A stretch of 64,000 nt of DNA. Origin: Clostridia bacterium (lineage in GTDB: Bacteria; Bacillota; Clostridia; Lachnospirales; JAOARL01). How positions within the stretch are numbered: position 1 is the first letter of the stretch; each line of letters opens with the position of its first letter. This document shows positions 1 through 8,840 of the stretch, in pieces. The position numbers and the translations under genes were made by a program. Where the stretch lies: NCBI GenBank assembly GCA_025210555.1, contig JAOARL010000036.1:1-64000 (forward strand), read 5' to 3'. The notes below the pieces were generated by a model, which searched no databases, had not been told where the DNA came from, and saw nothing but the letters and a program-made list of their open reading frames with translations.

Positions 1-47
1 GCTGACTTGTAATCAGCAGGTTATCGGTTCAAGTCCGATCGTCGGCT
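1..47 (+). tRNA. tRNA-Thr(TGT), 5' truncated
   Basis: Only the 3' part is in the window. The anticodon arm has a 7-nt loop CTTGTAA with anticodon TGT, read as Thr (ACA codons). The T-arm ATCGG-TTCAAGT-CCGAT is standard, and the 3' acceptor strand is CGTCGGC with discriminator T. No CCA is encoded. Confidence 0.88.
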
Positions 48-51
48 TTTT

Positions 52-133
52 GGAGGGGTTCCCGAGTGGCCAAAGGGGGCAGACTGTAAATCTGTTGCAT
101 CTTGCTTCGAAGGTTCAAATCCTTCTCCCTCCA
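52..133 (+). tRNA. tRNA-Tyr(GTA)
   Basis: Class II tRNA with a long variable arm. The acceptor strands GGAGGGG and TCCCTCC pair with one G.U. The anticodon loop CTGTAAA carries GTA. The T-arm GAAGG-TTCAAAT-CCTTC is standard. The 3' CCA is not encoded. Confidence 0.93.
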
Positions 134-150
134 TCAATTTAATATTATAA

Positions 151-224
151 CGCGGAGTGGAGCAGTCTGGAAGCTCGTCGGGCTCATAACCCGAAGGTCG
201 TTGGTTCTTATCCAGCCTCCGCAA
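151..224 (+). tRNA. initiator tRNA-fMet(CAT) with unusual T-loop
   Basis: The first acceptor pair is a C-A mismatch (CGCGGAG against CTCCGCA) and the anticodon stem has three G-C pairs (GGG/CCC around CTCATAA). Both are hallmarks of bacterial initiator tRNA. The T-loop reads TTCTTAT where TTCAAAT or similar is expected, so positions 57 and 58 are both U. CCA is not encoded. The rest of the fold is normal. Confidence 0.9.
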
Positions 225-228
225 TTTT

Positions 229-304
229 GCCCGAATAGCTCAGTCGGTAGAGCAGAGGATTGAAAATCCTCGTGTCGGTGGTTCGATTCCGCCTTCGGGC
301 ACCA
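229..304 (+). tRNA. tRNA-Phe(GAA)
   Basis: Full cloverleaf with acceptor GCCCGAA/TTCGGGC, anticodon loop TTGAAAA carrying GAA, and T-loop TTCGATT. It is the only tRNA of the five with an encoded 3' CCA (positions 302-304). Confidence 0.95.
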
Positions 305-309
305 TTTTT

Positions 310-382
310 GGGCCATTAGCTCAGTCGGTAGAGCACCTGACTTTTAATCAGGGTGTCCCGCGTTCGAGTCGCGGATGGCTCA
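310..382 (+). tRNA. tRNA-Lys(TTT)
   Basis: Acceptor GGGCCAT pairs with ATGGCTC (one G.U). The anticodon stem CCTGA/TCAGG holds loop CTTTTAA with anticodon TTT. CCA is not encoded. It is the last gene of the tRNA array, followed directly by a terminator. Confidence 0.94.
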
Positions 383-388
383 TAAATA

Positions 389-418
389 AGCTTTAAGATT
401 AGTCTTAGAGCTTTTTTT
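389..418 (+). terminator. terminator of the tRNA array
   Basis: A 10-bp stem AGCTTTAAGA/TCTTAGAGCT (one G.U) with loop TTAG is followed by a run of T, ending the tRNA operon. Confidence 0.85.
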
Positions 419-434
419 GTGCGTTGAAATTATA

Positions 435-463
435 TTGAAAAAGACCTTTAAAACCGATATAAT
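435..463 (+). promoter_or_regulatory. sigma-A promoter of yaaR-holB-ricT-trmN6
   Basis: TTGAAA, a 17-nt spacer and TATAAT, placed about 20 nt upstream of the yaaR GTG start. Confidence 0.8.
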
Positions 464-482
464 ATATGAAGGAAGTGATTAT

Positions 483-920
483 GTGAAAATAGAAGGAATT
501 AACCAACTTAATAATGATATAGCAGTGAATAATGAAAGTACTAGAAGAGTTAATTCTAAGGAATTCACACTATTTAGTAATATAGATAAAAGCGAACTTA
601 AAGATAGGCTTGCTTCTCTTTATAGTGAAATAGTAGATCAAGGTGAAAAAGTCTCTAAGAATGCAGATATAAGAGAATTTAAAAAGTATAGAGCTAAGGT
701 ATCTGAATTTATGAATGAAGTTGTAAATCATTCATATGAGTTTTCAAGGGAAAATTACTTGAATCATAGAGGAAGACAAAAAACACATACTATGGTAAGA
801 AAAGTTGATAAAGCTCTAGATGATCTTGCCCAAGATATAATAAATAAAGAATCAAATAACATGAAAATAGTATCAAAGATTGAAGATATAAAAGGTCTTA
901 TATTAGATATAATGACATAG
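483..920 (+). CDS. yaaR: YaaR family protein (DUF327)
   Basis: This 145-residue protein matches the usual length and position of the Firmicutes YaaR/DUF327 family, whose function is not established. The likely start is GTG at 483, behind an AAGGAAGTGA ribosome site. An upstream in-frame TTG lies inside the preceding terminator and is rejected. The sequence is helical and charged, with no signal peptide or membrane segment. It is the first gene of a unit with holB, ricT and trmN6, the order seen in Bacillus subtilis (yaaR-holB-yaaT-yabA-yabB). The assignment rests on size, sequence flavour and synteny. Confidence 0.8.
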   Translation: MKIEGINQLNNDIAVNNESTRRVNSKEFTLFSNIDKSELKDRLASLYSEIVDQGEKVSKNADIREFKKYRAKVSEFMNEVVNHSYEFSRENYLNHRGRQKTHTMVRKVDKALDDLAQDIINKESNNMKIVSKIEDIKGLILDIMT

Positions 921-929
921 GGAGATAGA

Positions 930-1925
930 ATGGATAAATTTAATGATATTTTAGGAAATATAAATATTAGAAGGAATTTACAATACTCTATAAAAAATAA
1001 TAGAGTTGTGAATTCCTATATTTTTAATGGAGAAGAAGGTCTATTAAAAGAAGAAACGGCACTTGTATTTGCTAAGACTTTATTGTGTGAAAAAAATAGT
1101 GAAGAACCTTGTGGGAAATGTGTTTCATGTAAAACTTTTTCAGAGAATAATAATCCTGATTTCATTAAGATAAATGAAGAAGGATCAAGTTTAAAAGTAG
1201 AAGAAATAAGAGAAAAGTTAGTAAGTGATGTAGAAATAAAACCATATAGTAGTAAATATAAAATTTATTATATAAATAGAGCTGATTTAATGACTGTTGG
1301 AGCTCAAAATGCAATATTAAAGACTTTAGAAGAGCCACCAAAATATGTAATAATATTGCTTATTGCAAATGATAAAAGAAACTTCCTAGAAACTATATTA
1401 TCAAGATGTGTTACTTATGATTTCAAAGAATTAACAAATGATGAAATAAGCACTTATATAGAAAATAACTATACTTTAGATAGTTATGATAAAGAAGTAG
1501 CTGTAGGGTATGCAAGAGGCTATATATCTAAATTGGATAACTTTTTAGGCTCTAGTGATGAGAAAAACAAAAGAAGTTTAGTTCAAGATATTATTGAAAG
1601 GTTAGATAAAGAAGATTTTATGTCAATATTTGATATAGCAAAAGAATTAGAGAATAATAAAGAAAATATAGATGATTTGCTAGATATATTTATTAGTTAT
1701 TATAGAGATATGATAATAGTAAAAAGTGAAATAGATGATAAATACATAATAAATAAAGATAAAAAAATTTTTATTAGAATGTTAGCAAAGAATGTTGAGA
1801 TGAGTGAAATCTTTAATAATTGTGATATAATAGAGAGAACTAAAAGGTTTATAAATAGTAATACAAATTTTAAGTTAACTATTGAAAATATGTTAATGGA
1901 ATTAAAAGGAGAAAAAGTATGGTAA
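930..1925 (+). CDS. holB: DNA polymerase III subunit delta' (HolB)
   Basis: This clamp-loader subunit of the replicative polymerase opens the beta clamp together with delta and the gamma/tau subunits. The 331 residues show a degenerate P-loop region (FNGEEGLLKEETA), a Cys-rich zinc module (CGKCVSCKTF, about residues 54-65), the sensor stretch with AILKTLEEPP, and the SRC motif (LSRCVTYDF) of clamp-loader AAA+ subunits. The imperfect P-loop is normal for delta'. A GGGAGATA ribosome site precedes the ATG. The end overlaps ricT by 7 nt, which suggests translational coupling. Confidence 0.94.
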   Translation: MDKFNDILGNINIRRNLQYSIKNNRVVNSYIFNGEEGLLKEETALVFAKTLLCEKNSEEPCGKCVSCKTFSENNNPDFIKINEEGSSLKVEEIREKLVSDVEIKPYSSKYKIYYINRADLMTVGAQNAILKTLEEPPKYVIILLIANDKRNFLETILSRCVTYDFKELTNDEISTYIENNYTLDSYDKEVAVGYARGYISKLDNFLGSSDEKNKRSLVQDIIERLDKEDFMSIFDIAKELENNKENIDDLLDIFISYYRDMIIVKSEIDDKYIINKDKKIFIRMLAKNVEMSEIFNNCDIIERTKRFINSNTNFKLTIENMLMELKGEKVW

Positions 1926-2809
1926 AAATGGTAGCCGGGATAATTTTTAAAAAGATCGGTAAGATATATTACTTTGATAAAGGAAATATTGAAGTAAAAG
2001 TTAATGATAAAGTTGTTGTAGAAACAGCAAGGGGGTTAGAGTTAGGAACTGTTGTATTAGATAATAAAGAAGTAACAAATGAAGACATAATAAAGACTCT
2101 TAAACCTATTATAAGAATAGCTAGTGAAAAAGATATTAAAATATATGAAGAAAACTTGGCTGAAGCAAAAGATGCTATGGAAATATTTAAGGATAAGATA
2201 AAGAAGTATAAACTTGAAATGACACCAATAGATATAGAAATAACTTTTGATAAAACTAAAATTATATTTAACTTTGTATCAGAAGATAGAGTTGATTTTA
2301 GAGAATTAGTTAAAGAATTAGCAGCTATATTTAAAAGAAGAATTGAATTAAGACAGATTGGTGTTAGAGATGAAACAAAGAAAATTGGTGGAATAGGAAT
2401 GTGTGGCAAAGAACTTTGCTGTAAGAAGCATTTAAGAGAATTTCATCCAGTATCAATAAAGATGGCTAAGAATCAAAACTTATCATTAAATCCAAGTAAA
2501 ATTTCTGGAGTATGTAAAAGACTTATGTGTTGTCTTCAATATGAAGATGAAACATATAAAGAACTTAATAAAAGACTACCAAGTGTTGGAGATGAAGTAG
2601 AATTAAAAGATGGAAGAATAGGTAGAATTCAATTTATTAACGCGTTAAGAGAAGAAGCAAAAGTAAATGTTTTAGAAAAAGGTGAAGTAGTAGATATTGT
2701 TAATGTCAAGATTGATGAATTTAAAATAACTAAAAAGATAAGAAAAAATAAAAATAAAGATGTAAGTAAACAAGAATTTAAGGAACTTAAAAAGTTAGAG
2801 GATAAGTAA
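1919..2809 (+). CDS. ricT: RicT (YaaT), PSP1-domain regulator
   Basis: RicT belongs to the PSP1 family. In Bacillus it forms the Fe-S-containing RicT-RicF-RicA complex that promotes RNase Y-dependent mRNA maturation and Spo0A phosphorylation. The 296 residues carry the conserved cysteine cluster: GMCGKELCCKKHL near residue 160 and GVCKRLMCCLQYE near residue 197. The start lies inside the holB end, with AAGGAG 7 nt before the ATG. The stop overlaps the trmN6 start by one base (TAATG). No ricA or ricF homolog is seen in this window. Confidence 0.93.
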   Translation: MVKMVAGIIFKKIGKIYYFDKGNIEVKVNDKVVVETARGLELGTVVLDNKEVTNEDIIKTLKPIIRIASEKDIKIYEENLAEAKDAMEIFKDKIKKYKLEMTPIDIEITFDKTKIIFNFVSEDRVDFRELVKELAAIFKRRIELRQIGVRDETKKIGGIGMCGKELCCKKHLREFHPVSIKMAKNQNLSLNPSKISGVCKRLMCCLQYEDETYKELNKRLPSVGDEVELKDGRIGRIQFINALREEAKVNVLEKGEVVDIVNVKIDEFKITKKIRKNKNKDVSKQEFKELKKLEDK

Positions 2810-3525
2810 TGAGAAGGATTGATGATTTAGAAAGAAATGGATTTAAAATAATTCAAGAAACAGATAGTTTTTGTTTTGGAATAGATTCAGTTCTTTTAGC
2901 AGATTTTATTAAAGAAAACAAAAAAGCAAAAGTTATTGATCTAGGAACGGGGAATGGAATTATTCCTCTTCTTCTTATAGCTAGAGATAAAATAGAAACT
3001 GCTGTGGGAATAGAAATTCAAAAAGCTAATGTTGAATTAGTAAAAGAAAACATAGAGCTAAATAATATAGAAGAAAAATTCAAGGTTGTTGAAGCTGATA
3101 TAAAAAATATTAGTGACATGTATAAAACTGATAAGTTTGATATAGTAGTTACAAATCCACCATATATGAAAGTTGGAACAGGTAAAGTAAATATAAATGA
3201 ATCAAAATTGATAGCAAGACATGAAGTGATGTGTAAATTGAAAGACGTAATAAGAAATTCTAGTAAAATATTAAAAGAATATGGATACTTTTATATGGTA
3301 AATAGAGTAGACAGGTTTAATGAATCTATTACTCTAATGAATGAATATAAAATTAATCCTACAAGGATTAAATTTATAAAACCTGATAAAAATAAAAAAG
3401 CAAATTTATTTTTAATTGAAGGTAGAAAACTAAGTAAAGAAAACTTAGTTATCGAGCATGATTTAGAAGTATATAAAGATAATGGAGAATATACAGAAGA
3501 AATCATGGCAATATACTACAACTAG
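2809..3525 (+). CDS. trmN6: tRNA1(Val) (adenine-37-N6)-methyltransferase
   Basis: SAM-dependent methyltransferase of the YabB/YfiC family. The SAM-binding loop is VIDLGTGNGIIPLLL (about residues 43-57), and the catalytic NPPY motif of N6-adenine methylases appears as TNPPYMKVG (about 115-123). The 238-residue length is typical. The start overlaps the ricT stop (TAATG), so translation is probably coupled. Synteny with Bacillus yabB supports the call. The exact tRNA target is inferred from the family. Confidence 0.87.
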   Translation: MRRIDDLERNGFKIIQETDSFCFGIDSVLLADFIKENKKAKVIDLGTGNGIIPLLLIARDKIETAVGIEIQKANVELVKENIELNNIEEKFKVVEADIKNISDMYKTDKFDIVVTNPPYMKVGTGKVNINESKLIARHEVMCKLKDVIRNSSKILKEYGYFYMVNRVDRFNESITLMNEYKINPTRIKFIKPDKNKKANLFLIEGRKLSKENLVIEHDLEVYKDNGEYTEEIMAIYYN

Positions 3526-3534
3526 GAGGGTGTT

Positions 3535-5277
3535 ATGAAAAAAGGCGTTTTTGTAAAAATAGTAGCAATTATAGTTATGCTTGCAGTAATTATAAATGCA
3601 ATCTATTTATTCTTTTTAAAAGGATTAATAACAGATGTTATTATGACAGAAAAGGGAGAAAAATTAGCAGCGGGGATTAAGACAGCAAATGAAATGGCAG
3701 ATTTATATTATGAGGGAGACTGGAGCATAAAAAATGGAGCTATTCATAAAGGTGAGTTTTTTATAGGAAATGGAAATAAGGAAGTTGCAGTTAATGATTT
3801 AACTGATTTAATTGCAGAAAAAACAGATACAATAGTTACAATATTTATGTATGATGAAAAGGCAACAATTGATAGTAATTTAGCTAAGTTCGTTAGGGCT
3901 TCTACAAATGTTAAGTTGAAAAATGGAGAAAGAGCTATAGGTACATATGTATCAAAAAAGGTTGGGGATATAATTCTTTCTAAAAAAGCTTATAGTGGAA
4001 CAGCAAATGTTGTTGGCGTTGATTATTTAACAGAGTATGAACCAATATTAGATAAAGATAAAAATGTAATAGGAATATTATTTGCAGGAACGAAGATAGA
4101 TACTATAGCAAGTGTTGTTAAGAATGTATATATAGAAATTATGAAAATTTCAATTTTAACAATTGCAATAGCAATTGGAATAGCATATGCTTTTGCGGCT
4201 ATGATAAGAAAGAATTTAAATGTTCTTAAAGATGGAATAAGAAAAGTTGCAGAAGGTGATTTAACATCAAAAGTAGCAATAAATTCTAATGATGAATTTG
4301 GAGAAACATCAGATTATTTCAACAACATGGTGGATAAGTTATCACTTCTTGTTAATAACATAAGTAGTTTTTCAAATGATATTGAGAAAGATGCAAAAGA
4401 ACTTAAAGGTATGACGGCTCAGACTGCAGAATCAATAAATCAAATTTCATCAACAATTGAAGATATTGCAGAAGGTGCAACTAATCAAGTTGAAGTTGTA
4501 AATGATACTGCAAGTAATTTTACAGAACTTGAAAAGAATTCTAATAAAATAGAAGAAAAAGCAAATGATATGAATGAATCTTCTAATGAAATAAAGGATA
4601 TGAGTGTTAAAGGATTAGGTGTAATAACAGAATTAAATGATGCTAAAGAGGAAAATTTAAAATCAATAGAACAAATCAAGAAAGTTGTTGAAGGATTAGC
4701 ATCTAGAGTTAATGAGATAGAAGAGTTTACTCAGGCAATATCTCAAATAGCAGAGCAAACTAATTTGCTTTCTCTTAATGCTTCAATAGAAGCAGCAAGA
4801 GCTGGAGAACATGGAAGAGGTTTTGCAGTAGTTGCAGAGGAAATAAGAAAGCTTGCAGAAGAATCTGGGAATTCATCAGATAAAATAAAGAAAACAATTG
4901 AAAATATATTAGTAGAGATGGTTTCAGTTAAAAAATCTGTAGAGATTGCAAAATCTGTATCTGAAAAGCAGGAAAAATCAGTTGAGAGTACTGAAAATAT
5001 ATTTAAAATGCTTGATGAAAGCATAAATAAATCAATAACAGATATTAGAGATATATATGATAAAGTTGTTGAATTCAAAGTTATTAAAGATAAAGTAACT
5101 GAAAATATAGCAAAAATATCAGATGTAACTGAACAAACAGCTGCTTCAACAGAAGAAGTTGCTGCTACAATAGAAGAACAAAATGCATATATTGATAGAA
5201 TTAATGATTCAGCAGATAAACTTAAAGATAAAGTAAAAGATCTTAACGATAAGGCTGAAGAGTTTAAAGTTAAATAA
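3535..5277 (+). CDS. methyl-accepting chemotaxis protein with extracellular Cache domain
   Basis: This transmembrane chemoreceptor has an N-terminal membrane helix (about 7-29), an extracellular single-Cache-type sensor (about 35-195) and a second helix (about 202-223). A HAMP linker and a long coiled-coil signalling domain follow. The kinase-control hairpin is visible as [19 protein letters not shown] followed by [18 protein letters not shown] (about 405-445). It would control CheA autophosphorylation. The ligand cannot be read from sequence. The gene sits between trmN6 and rsmI, which are nearly adjacent in Bacillus, so it looks like an insertion into a conserved block. It has its own AGGAGGGTG site and a terminator. 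Confidence 0.95.
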   Translation: MKKGVFVKIVAIIVMLAVIINAIYLFFLKGLITDVIMTEKGEKLAAGIKTANEMADLYYEGDWSIKNGAIHKGEFFIGNGNKEVAVNDLTDLIAEKTDTIVTIFMYDEKATIDSNLAKFVRASTNVKLKNGERAIGTYVSKKVGDIILSKKAYSGTANVVGVDYLTEYEPILDKDKNVIGILFAGTKIDTIASVVKNVYIEIMKISILTIAIAIGIAYAFAAMIRKNLNVLKDGIRKVAEGDLTSKVAINSNDEFGETSDYFNNMVDKLSLLVNNISSFSNDIEKDAKELKGMTAQTAESINQISSTIEDIAEGATNQVEVVNDTASNFTELEKNSNKIEEKANDMNESSNEIKDMSVKGLGVITELNDAKEENLKSIEQIKKVVEGLASRVNEIEEFTQAISQIAEQTNLLSLNASIEAARAGEHGRGFAVVAEEIRKLAEESGNSSDKIKKTIENILVEMVSVKKSVEIAKSVSEKQEKSVESTENIFKMLDESINKSITDIRDIYDKVVEFKVIKDKVTENIAKISDVTEQTAASTEEVAATIEEQNAYIDRINDSADKLKDKVKDLNDKAEEFKVK

Positions 5278-5280
5278 TAT

Positions 5281-5309
5281 AAAGCTGCTTTTAATAGCGG
5301 CTTTTTTTT
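5281..5309 (+). terminator. terminator after the chemoreceptor gene
   Basis: Stem AAGCTGCT/AGCGGCTT (one G.U) is followed by eight T. Confidence 0.88.
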
Positions 5310-5337
5310 GTTATAATTCTTATTAGAGGAGATGAAT

Positions 5338-6183
5338 ATGAGCGGAATATTATATATATGTCCAACGCCAATAGGAAATTTGGAAGACATAACAATAAGA
5401 ACATTGAATATATTAAAAGAAGTAGATTTTATAGCTGCTGAAGATACTAGAAATACAGTTAAGATTCTTAATCATTATGATATAAAAAATAAAATGATAA
5501 GTTATCATGAACATAATAAAGAAAAATCAGGTCCTGAAATAATAAAGAAAATTAAAAATGGTGAAAATGTAGGAATAGTAACAGATGCAGGAATGCCAGG
5601 AATATCAGATCCAGGCGAAGAGTTAGTTAAATTAGCTTTTGAAGAAGATATCAAAGTAGTAGGACTTCCAGGTGCAACAGCTTCAATAACAGCACTAGTA
5701 ACATCGGGTCAAAATACTAGATATTTCTGTTTTGAAGGTTTTTTACCAAGAAAAAATAAAGAGGTAAAAGAAAGAATAGAACTTCTTAAAAATGAGACAA
5801 GAACTATAATTTTATATGAGTCTCCACATAGATTAAAAGAAACATTAAAACTTTTAAATAAAGAACTTGGAAATAGGAGTATTACTATTTCTAGAGAAAT
5901 AACAAAGAAATTTGAAGAAATAGTTAAAACAACCTTAGATAAGGCCCTTGAAATTTATATTGAAAAAGATCCAAGGGGAGAATATGTATTAATAATAGAA
6001 GGTAAAGATTTAAAAGATATAGTTAAAGAAGAAGTAGAAAAATGGGATGAAATATCAGGTGAAGAACATTATATGAAATATATTAATGAAGGATATAATA
6101 ATAAAGAGGCAATGAAATTAGTGGCCAAAGATAGAAATGTGAGTAAAAGAGAAATATATGCAATATTAAATAAAGATAAGTAG
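5338..6183 (+). CDS. rsmI: 16S rRNA (cytidine-1402-2'-O)-methyltransferase (RsmI)
   Basis: SAM-dependent tetrapyrrole-methylase-fold enzyme that 2'-O-methylates C1402 of 16S rRNA. Family motifs include the N-terminal YICPTPIGNLEDITIRTL, AEDTRNT, TDAGMPGISDPGEELV (about residues 80-95) and the conserved YESPHRL. ATG 5338 is chosen over 5332 because AGAGGAG lies 6 nt before 5338 and abuts 5332. That gives 281 residues, a normal length. Synteny with Bacillus yabC supports the call. Confidence 0.95.
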   Translation: MSGILYICPTPIGNLEDITIRTLNILKEVDFIAAEDTRNTVKILNHYDIKNKMISYHEHNKEKSGPEIIKKIKNGENVGIVTDAGMPGISDPGEELVKLAFEEDIKVVGLPGATASITALVTSGQNTRYFCFEGFLPRKNKEVKERIELLKNETRTIILYESPHRLKETLKLLNKELGNRSITISREITKKFEEIVKTTLDKALEIYIEKDPRGEYVLIIEGKDLKDIVKEEVEKWDEISGEEHYMKYINEGYNNKEAMKLVAKDRNVSKREIYAILNKDK

Positions 6184-6191
6184 GTGATAGA

Positions 6192-6761
6192 ATGGAAATA
6201 TATCAAACTCTTACCAATTTAGATGTAAGAGATTTATATAAGAGCATGTTATATTCAAAGATAGGATATGTAATGTTATATATAATAATAACTTTAATGA
6301 TTGCTCTTGAAATAATAGTAGCATATAAAGAAGGAAATTATGGAAAGATGTTTTTTAATTTCATTTTTGTAATAATGTCAGTAGTAATACCTTTTATTGT
6401 AAATAGGGCTATCGATTTAAAAACAAGTGAAGAGATTAAAATGAATGTAAAGTACGAATTTTTAGAAGATAAGATAGCATATACAATAGATGATATGGCT
6501 TCAGAAATGCATTATAAATTAATAAAAAATATTATTGAAACAGATGAAAGTTTATATATTTTAGGTAATAAAGGTCATAATATAATATTAAAAAAATCAG
6601 AAAACATAACTAAAGAGTTATTAGATAAACAAATTAAAACATCTAAAGCTATTAAAGTTGATAGAAGTATTAGAAAGCTTATGAGTTTCTTTGCTACGTT
6701 TATAATAATACTATTAATGATATCAGCAATTTATAGAACAATAACAGCAATACTAAATTAA
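6192..6761 (+). CDS. YcxB-like membrane protein
   Basis: This 189-residue protein has two close hydrophobic helices near the N-terminus (about 26-45 and 52-70) and one at the C-terminus (about 165-187). They flank a cytosolic segment (YEFLEDKIAYTIDD ... KLIKNIIETDESLYIL) that resembles the YcxB-like C-terminal domain. The biological role of this family is unknown. The gene lies 8 nt after rsmI with an AGGTGAT ribosome site and ends at a terminator, so it probably shares the rsmI transcript. Confidence 0.6.
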   Translation: MEIYQTLTNLDVRDLYKSMLYSKIGYVMLYIIITLMIALEIIVAYKEGNYGKMFFNFIFVIMSVVIPFIVNRAIDLKTSEEIKMNVKYEFLEDKIAYTIDDMASEMHYKLIKNIIETDESLYILGNKGHNIILKKSENITKELLDKQIKTSKAIKVDRSIRKLMSFFATFIIILLMISAIYRTITAILN

Positions 6762-6783
6762 TAGCTTTTTAAGCTATTTTTTT
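6761..6783 (+). terminator. terminator after the YcxB-like gene
   Basis: Short stem ATAGCTT/AAGCTAT is followed by seven T. It starts at the last base of the stop codon. Confidence 0.75.
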
Positions 6784-6810
6784 GATTTTTGGGTAAAAAA
6801 TAGTTATAAT
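6782..6810 (+). promoter_or_regulatory. sigma-A promoter of metG
   Basis: TTGATT, a 17-nt spacer and TATAAT, directly after the upstream terminator and about 35 nt before the metG start. Confidence 0.75.
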
Positions 6811-6844
6811 AACAATTAATGTTTAATGAAAGAAGATGATAGAT

Positions 6845-8785
6845 ATGGCAAATAATACGTTTTATACAACAACTCCTATATATTATCCAAGTGGTAAGTT
6901 TCATATAGGTACTGCTTATACAACAATATTTACGGATGTATTAGCTAGATACAATAGGCTAAAAGGAAAAGACGTAAGGTTTTTAACAGGACTTGATGAA
7001 CATGGTAATAAGATTCAAACAGTTGCTGAAGAAAGAGGATTAACTCCTCAAAAGCATGTTGATGAAATGGCAGATGAAGCTAAGGAACTTTGGAAACTTC
7101 TTAAAATATCAAATGATGATTTTATAAGAACAACTGAAGAAAGACATAAAAAAGTTGTTAAAAGAATATTTGAAAAGTTTATAGAACAAGGTGATATATA
7201 TTTAGGAAATTATGAAGGGTTATATTGTAAGCCTTGTGAGAGTTTTTATACTGAAACACAATTAGTAGATGGAAAATGTCCAGATTGTGGAAGAGAAGTA
7301 GATAAGATTAAAGAAGAATCGTATTTCTTTAAAATGAGTAATTATGTAGATAGATTAGTAAATTTATATGAAAAAAATCCTAAATTTATTAGCCCTGAGT
7401 TTAGAAAGAAAGAAATAATAAATAACTTTATTAAACCAGGTCTTGAGGATCTTTGTGTATCAAGAACTACATTTGATTGGGGAATTAGTGTAGATAGTAA
7501 TCCTAAACATGTAATTTATGTATGGATAGATGCATTAACAAATTATATAACAGCGCTTGGATACGATCCAGATGGTAATCATAGTGAGTTGTTTAATAAG
7601 TTCTGGCCAGCTAATGTTCAAGTAGTAGGAAAAGACATAATAAGATTCCATACTATCTACTGGCCAATAATGCTTATGGCATTAGGGCTTGAAGTTCCAG
7701 AAATGATATATGCACATGGATTCTTTATGATGAAAGATGGAAAAATGAGTAAGTCTAAAGGGAACGTTATATATCCAGAAATGATAGTTAACAAGTATGG
7801 AAATGATGCGTTAAGATATTATCTTTTAAGAGAATTACCATATGGACAAGATGGTGTATTTACTCCAGATGGGTTTGTTGCAAGATATAATGCAGATTTA
7901 GCAAATGATTTAGGAAATCTTTTAAATAGAACAGTTGCTATGATTGATAAATATTTTGATGGAGAAGTACCAGAATATAAAGGAAACGTAACAGCATTTG
8001 ATAGTATTTTAAAAGAATTTGCAGATAATGCCGTAAGAAACGTTGAAAATTTAATGGATGAATATAAGGTTCCAGATGCTATGTCTGAGATATGGAATTT
8101 AGTTTCAAGAAGTAATAAATATATTGATGAAACTATGCCATGGGTATTAGCTAAAGATGAAGCGAAAAAAGAAGAACTAGGATCAGTTATGTATCATTTA
8201 GCAGAATCTTTAAGAGTGATAGCTACAATGGTAGCACCAATTCTTTTAGACATGTCAGAAGAAATGTATAAACAATTAGGAGTTAAAGAAGAAGCTAGAA
8301 ATTGGAATGCTATAAAGGATTTTGGAACTTACAAGTTTGATAAGGTTCAAAAAGGTATTATAGTGTTTAATAGATTAGATGTTAATGAAGAAATAGAGTA
8401 TATAAGAAATGAAATGAGTAAGACAGTTAAAAAACCTGTACAAGAAGTTAAGGAAGAAGATTATATTACTTTTGATGATTTTAGTAAAGTAGATATGAAG
8501 GTTGGTAAAGTATTAGAATGTGAAAAGCATCCAGATGCAGATAAACTTTTAGTATCTAAAGTTGAAGTTGGAGAAGAAGTAAGACAAATTGTTTCAGGAA
8601 TATCTAAATTTTATTCACCAGAAGATATGATTGGAAAAAAAGTTGTGGTAGTTACTAACTTAAAACCAGCTAAACTTAGAGGTGTAATGTCTGAAGGTAT
8701 GATTCTTGCTGCTGGTGATGGTAAAAAGTCATTATCAGTTGTGGAAATTGAGGATAAGATAAATACAGGTGAAGAGGTTTGTTAA
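6845..8785 (+). CDS. metG: methionyl-tRNA synthetase
   Basis: Class I aminoacyl-tRNA synthetase that charges tRNA-Met. The N-terminal catalytic core has the HIGH variant (KFHIGTAYT), a zinc-binding knuckle (CKPCESFY ... CPDCGRE) and KMSKS (DGKMSKSKGN). A helical anticodon domain follows. A C-terminal tRNA-binding OB domain (about 545-646) contains VGKVLECEKHPDADKLLVSK. At about 646 residues it matches MetG with a fused dimerisation domain. ATG 6845 is preferred, with AGAAG 9 nt upstream. An in-frame ATG at 6836 is possible but sits on the ribosome site. Confidence 0.97.
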   Translation: MANNTFYTTTPIYYPSGKFHIGTAYTTIFTDVLARYNRLKGKDVRFLTGLDEHGNKIQTVAEERGLTPQKHVDEMADEAKELWKLLKISNDDFIRTTEERHKKVVKRIFEKFIEQGDIYLGNYEGLYCKPCESFYTETQLVDGKCPDCGREVDKIKEESYFFKMSNYVDRLVNLYEKNPKFISPEFRKKEIINNFIKPGLEDLCVSRTTFDWGISVDSNPKHVIYVWIDALTNYITALGYDPDGNHSELFNKFWPANVQVVGKDIIRFHTIYWPIMLMALGLEVPEMIYAHGFFMMKDGKMSKSKGNVIYPEMIVNKYGNDALRYYLLRELPYGQDGVFTPDGFVARYNADLANDLGNLLNRTVAMIDKYFDGEVPEYKGNVTAFDSILKEFADNAVRNVENLMDEYKVPDAMSEIWNLVSRSNKYIDETMPWVLAKDEAKKEELGSVMYHLAESLRVIATMVAPILLDMSEEMYKQLGVKEEARNWNAIKDFGTYKFDKVQKGIIVFNRLDVNEEIEYIRNEMSKTVKKPVQEVKEEDYITFDDFSKVDMKVGKVLECEKHPDADKLLVSKVEVGEEVRQIVSGISKFYSPEDMIGKKVVVVTNLKPAKLRGVMSEGMILAAGDGKKSLSVVEIEDKINTGEEVC

Positions 8786-8790
8786 TAACT

Positions 8791-8823
8791 AGAGACTTAA
8801 AGCTAAGCTTTAGGTCTCTTTTA
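8791..8823 (+). terminator. terminator after metG
   Basis: Long stem AGAGACTTAAAGC/GCTTTAGGTCTCT with a small loop and one internal mismatch, then TTTT. Confidence 0.8.
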
Positions 8824-8840
8824 AAAGAGAGGTAAAAAAT

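Noticed and set aside
21-316. Two - strand ORFs of 60-67 codons across the tRNA array
   Set aside because: They lie entirely over well-folded tRNA genes on the opposite strand, and have no ribosome sites.
453-460. ACCGATAT before yaaR as a sigma-28 promoter
   Set aside because: No TAAA-like element lies at 15-16 nt, and a consensus sigma-A promoter overlaps it.
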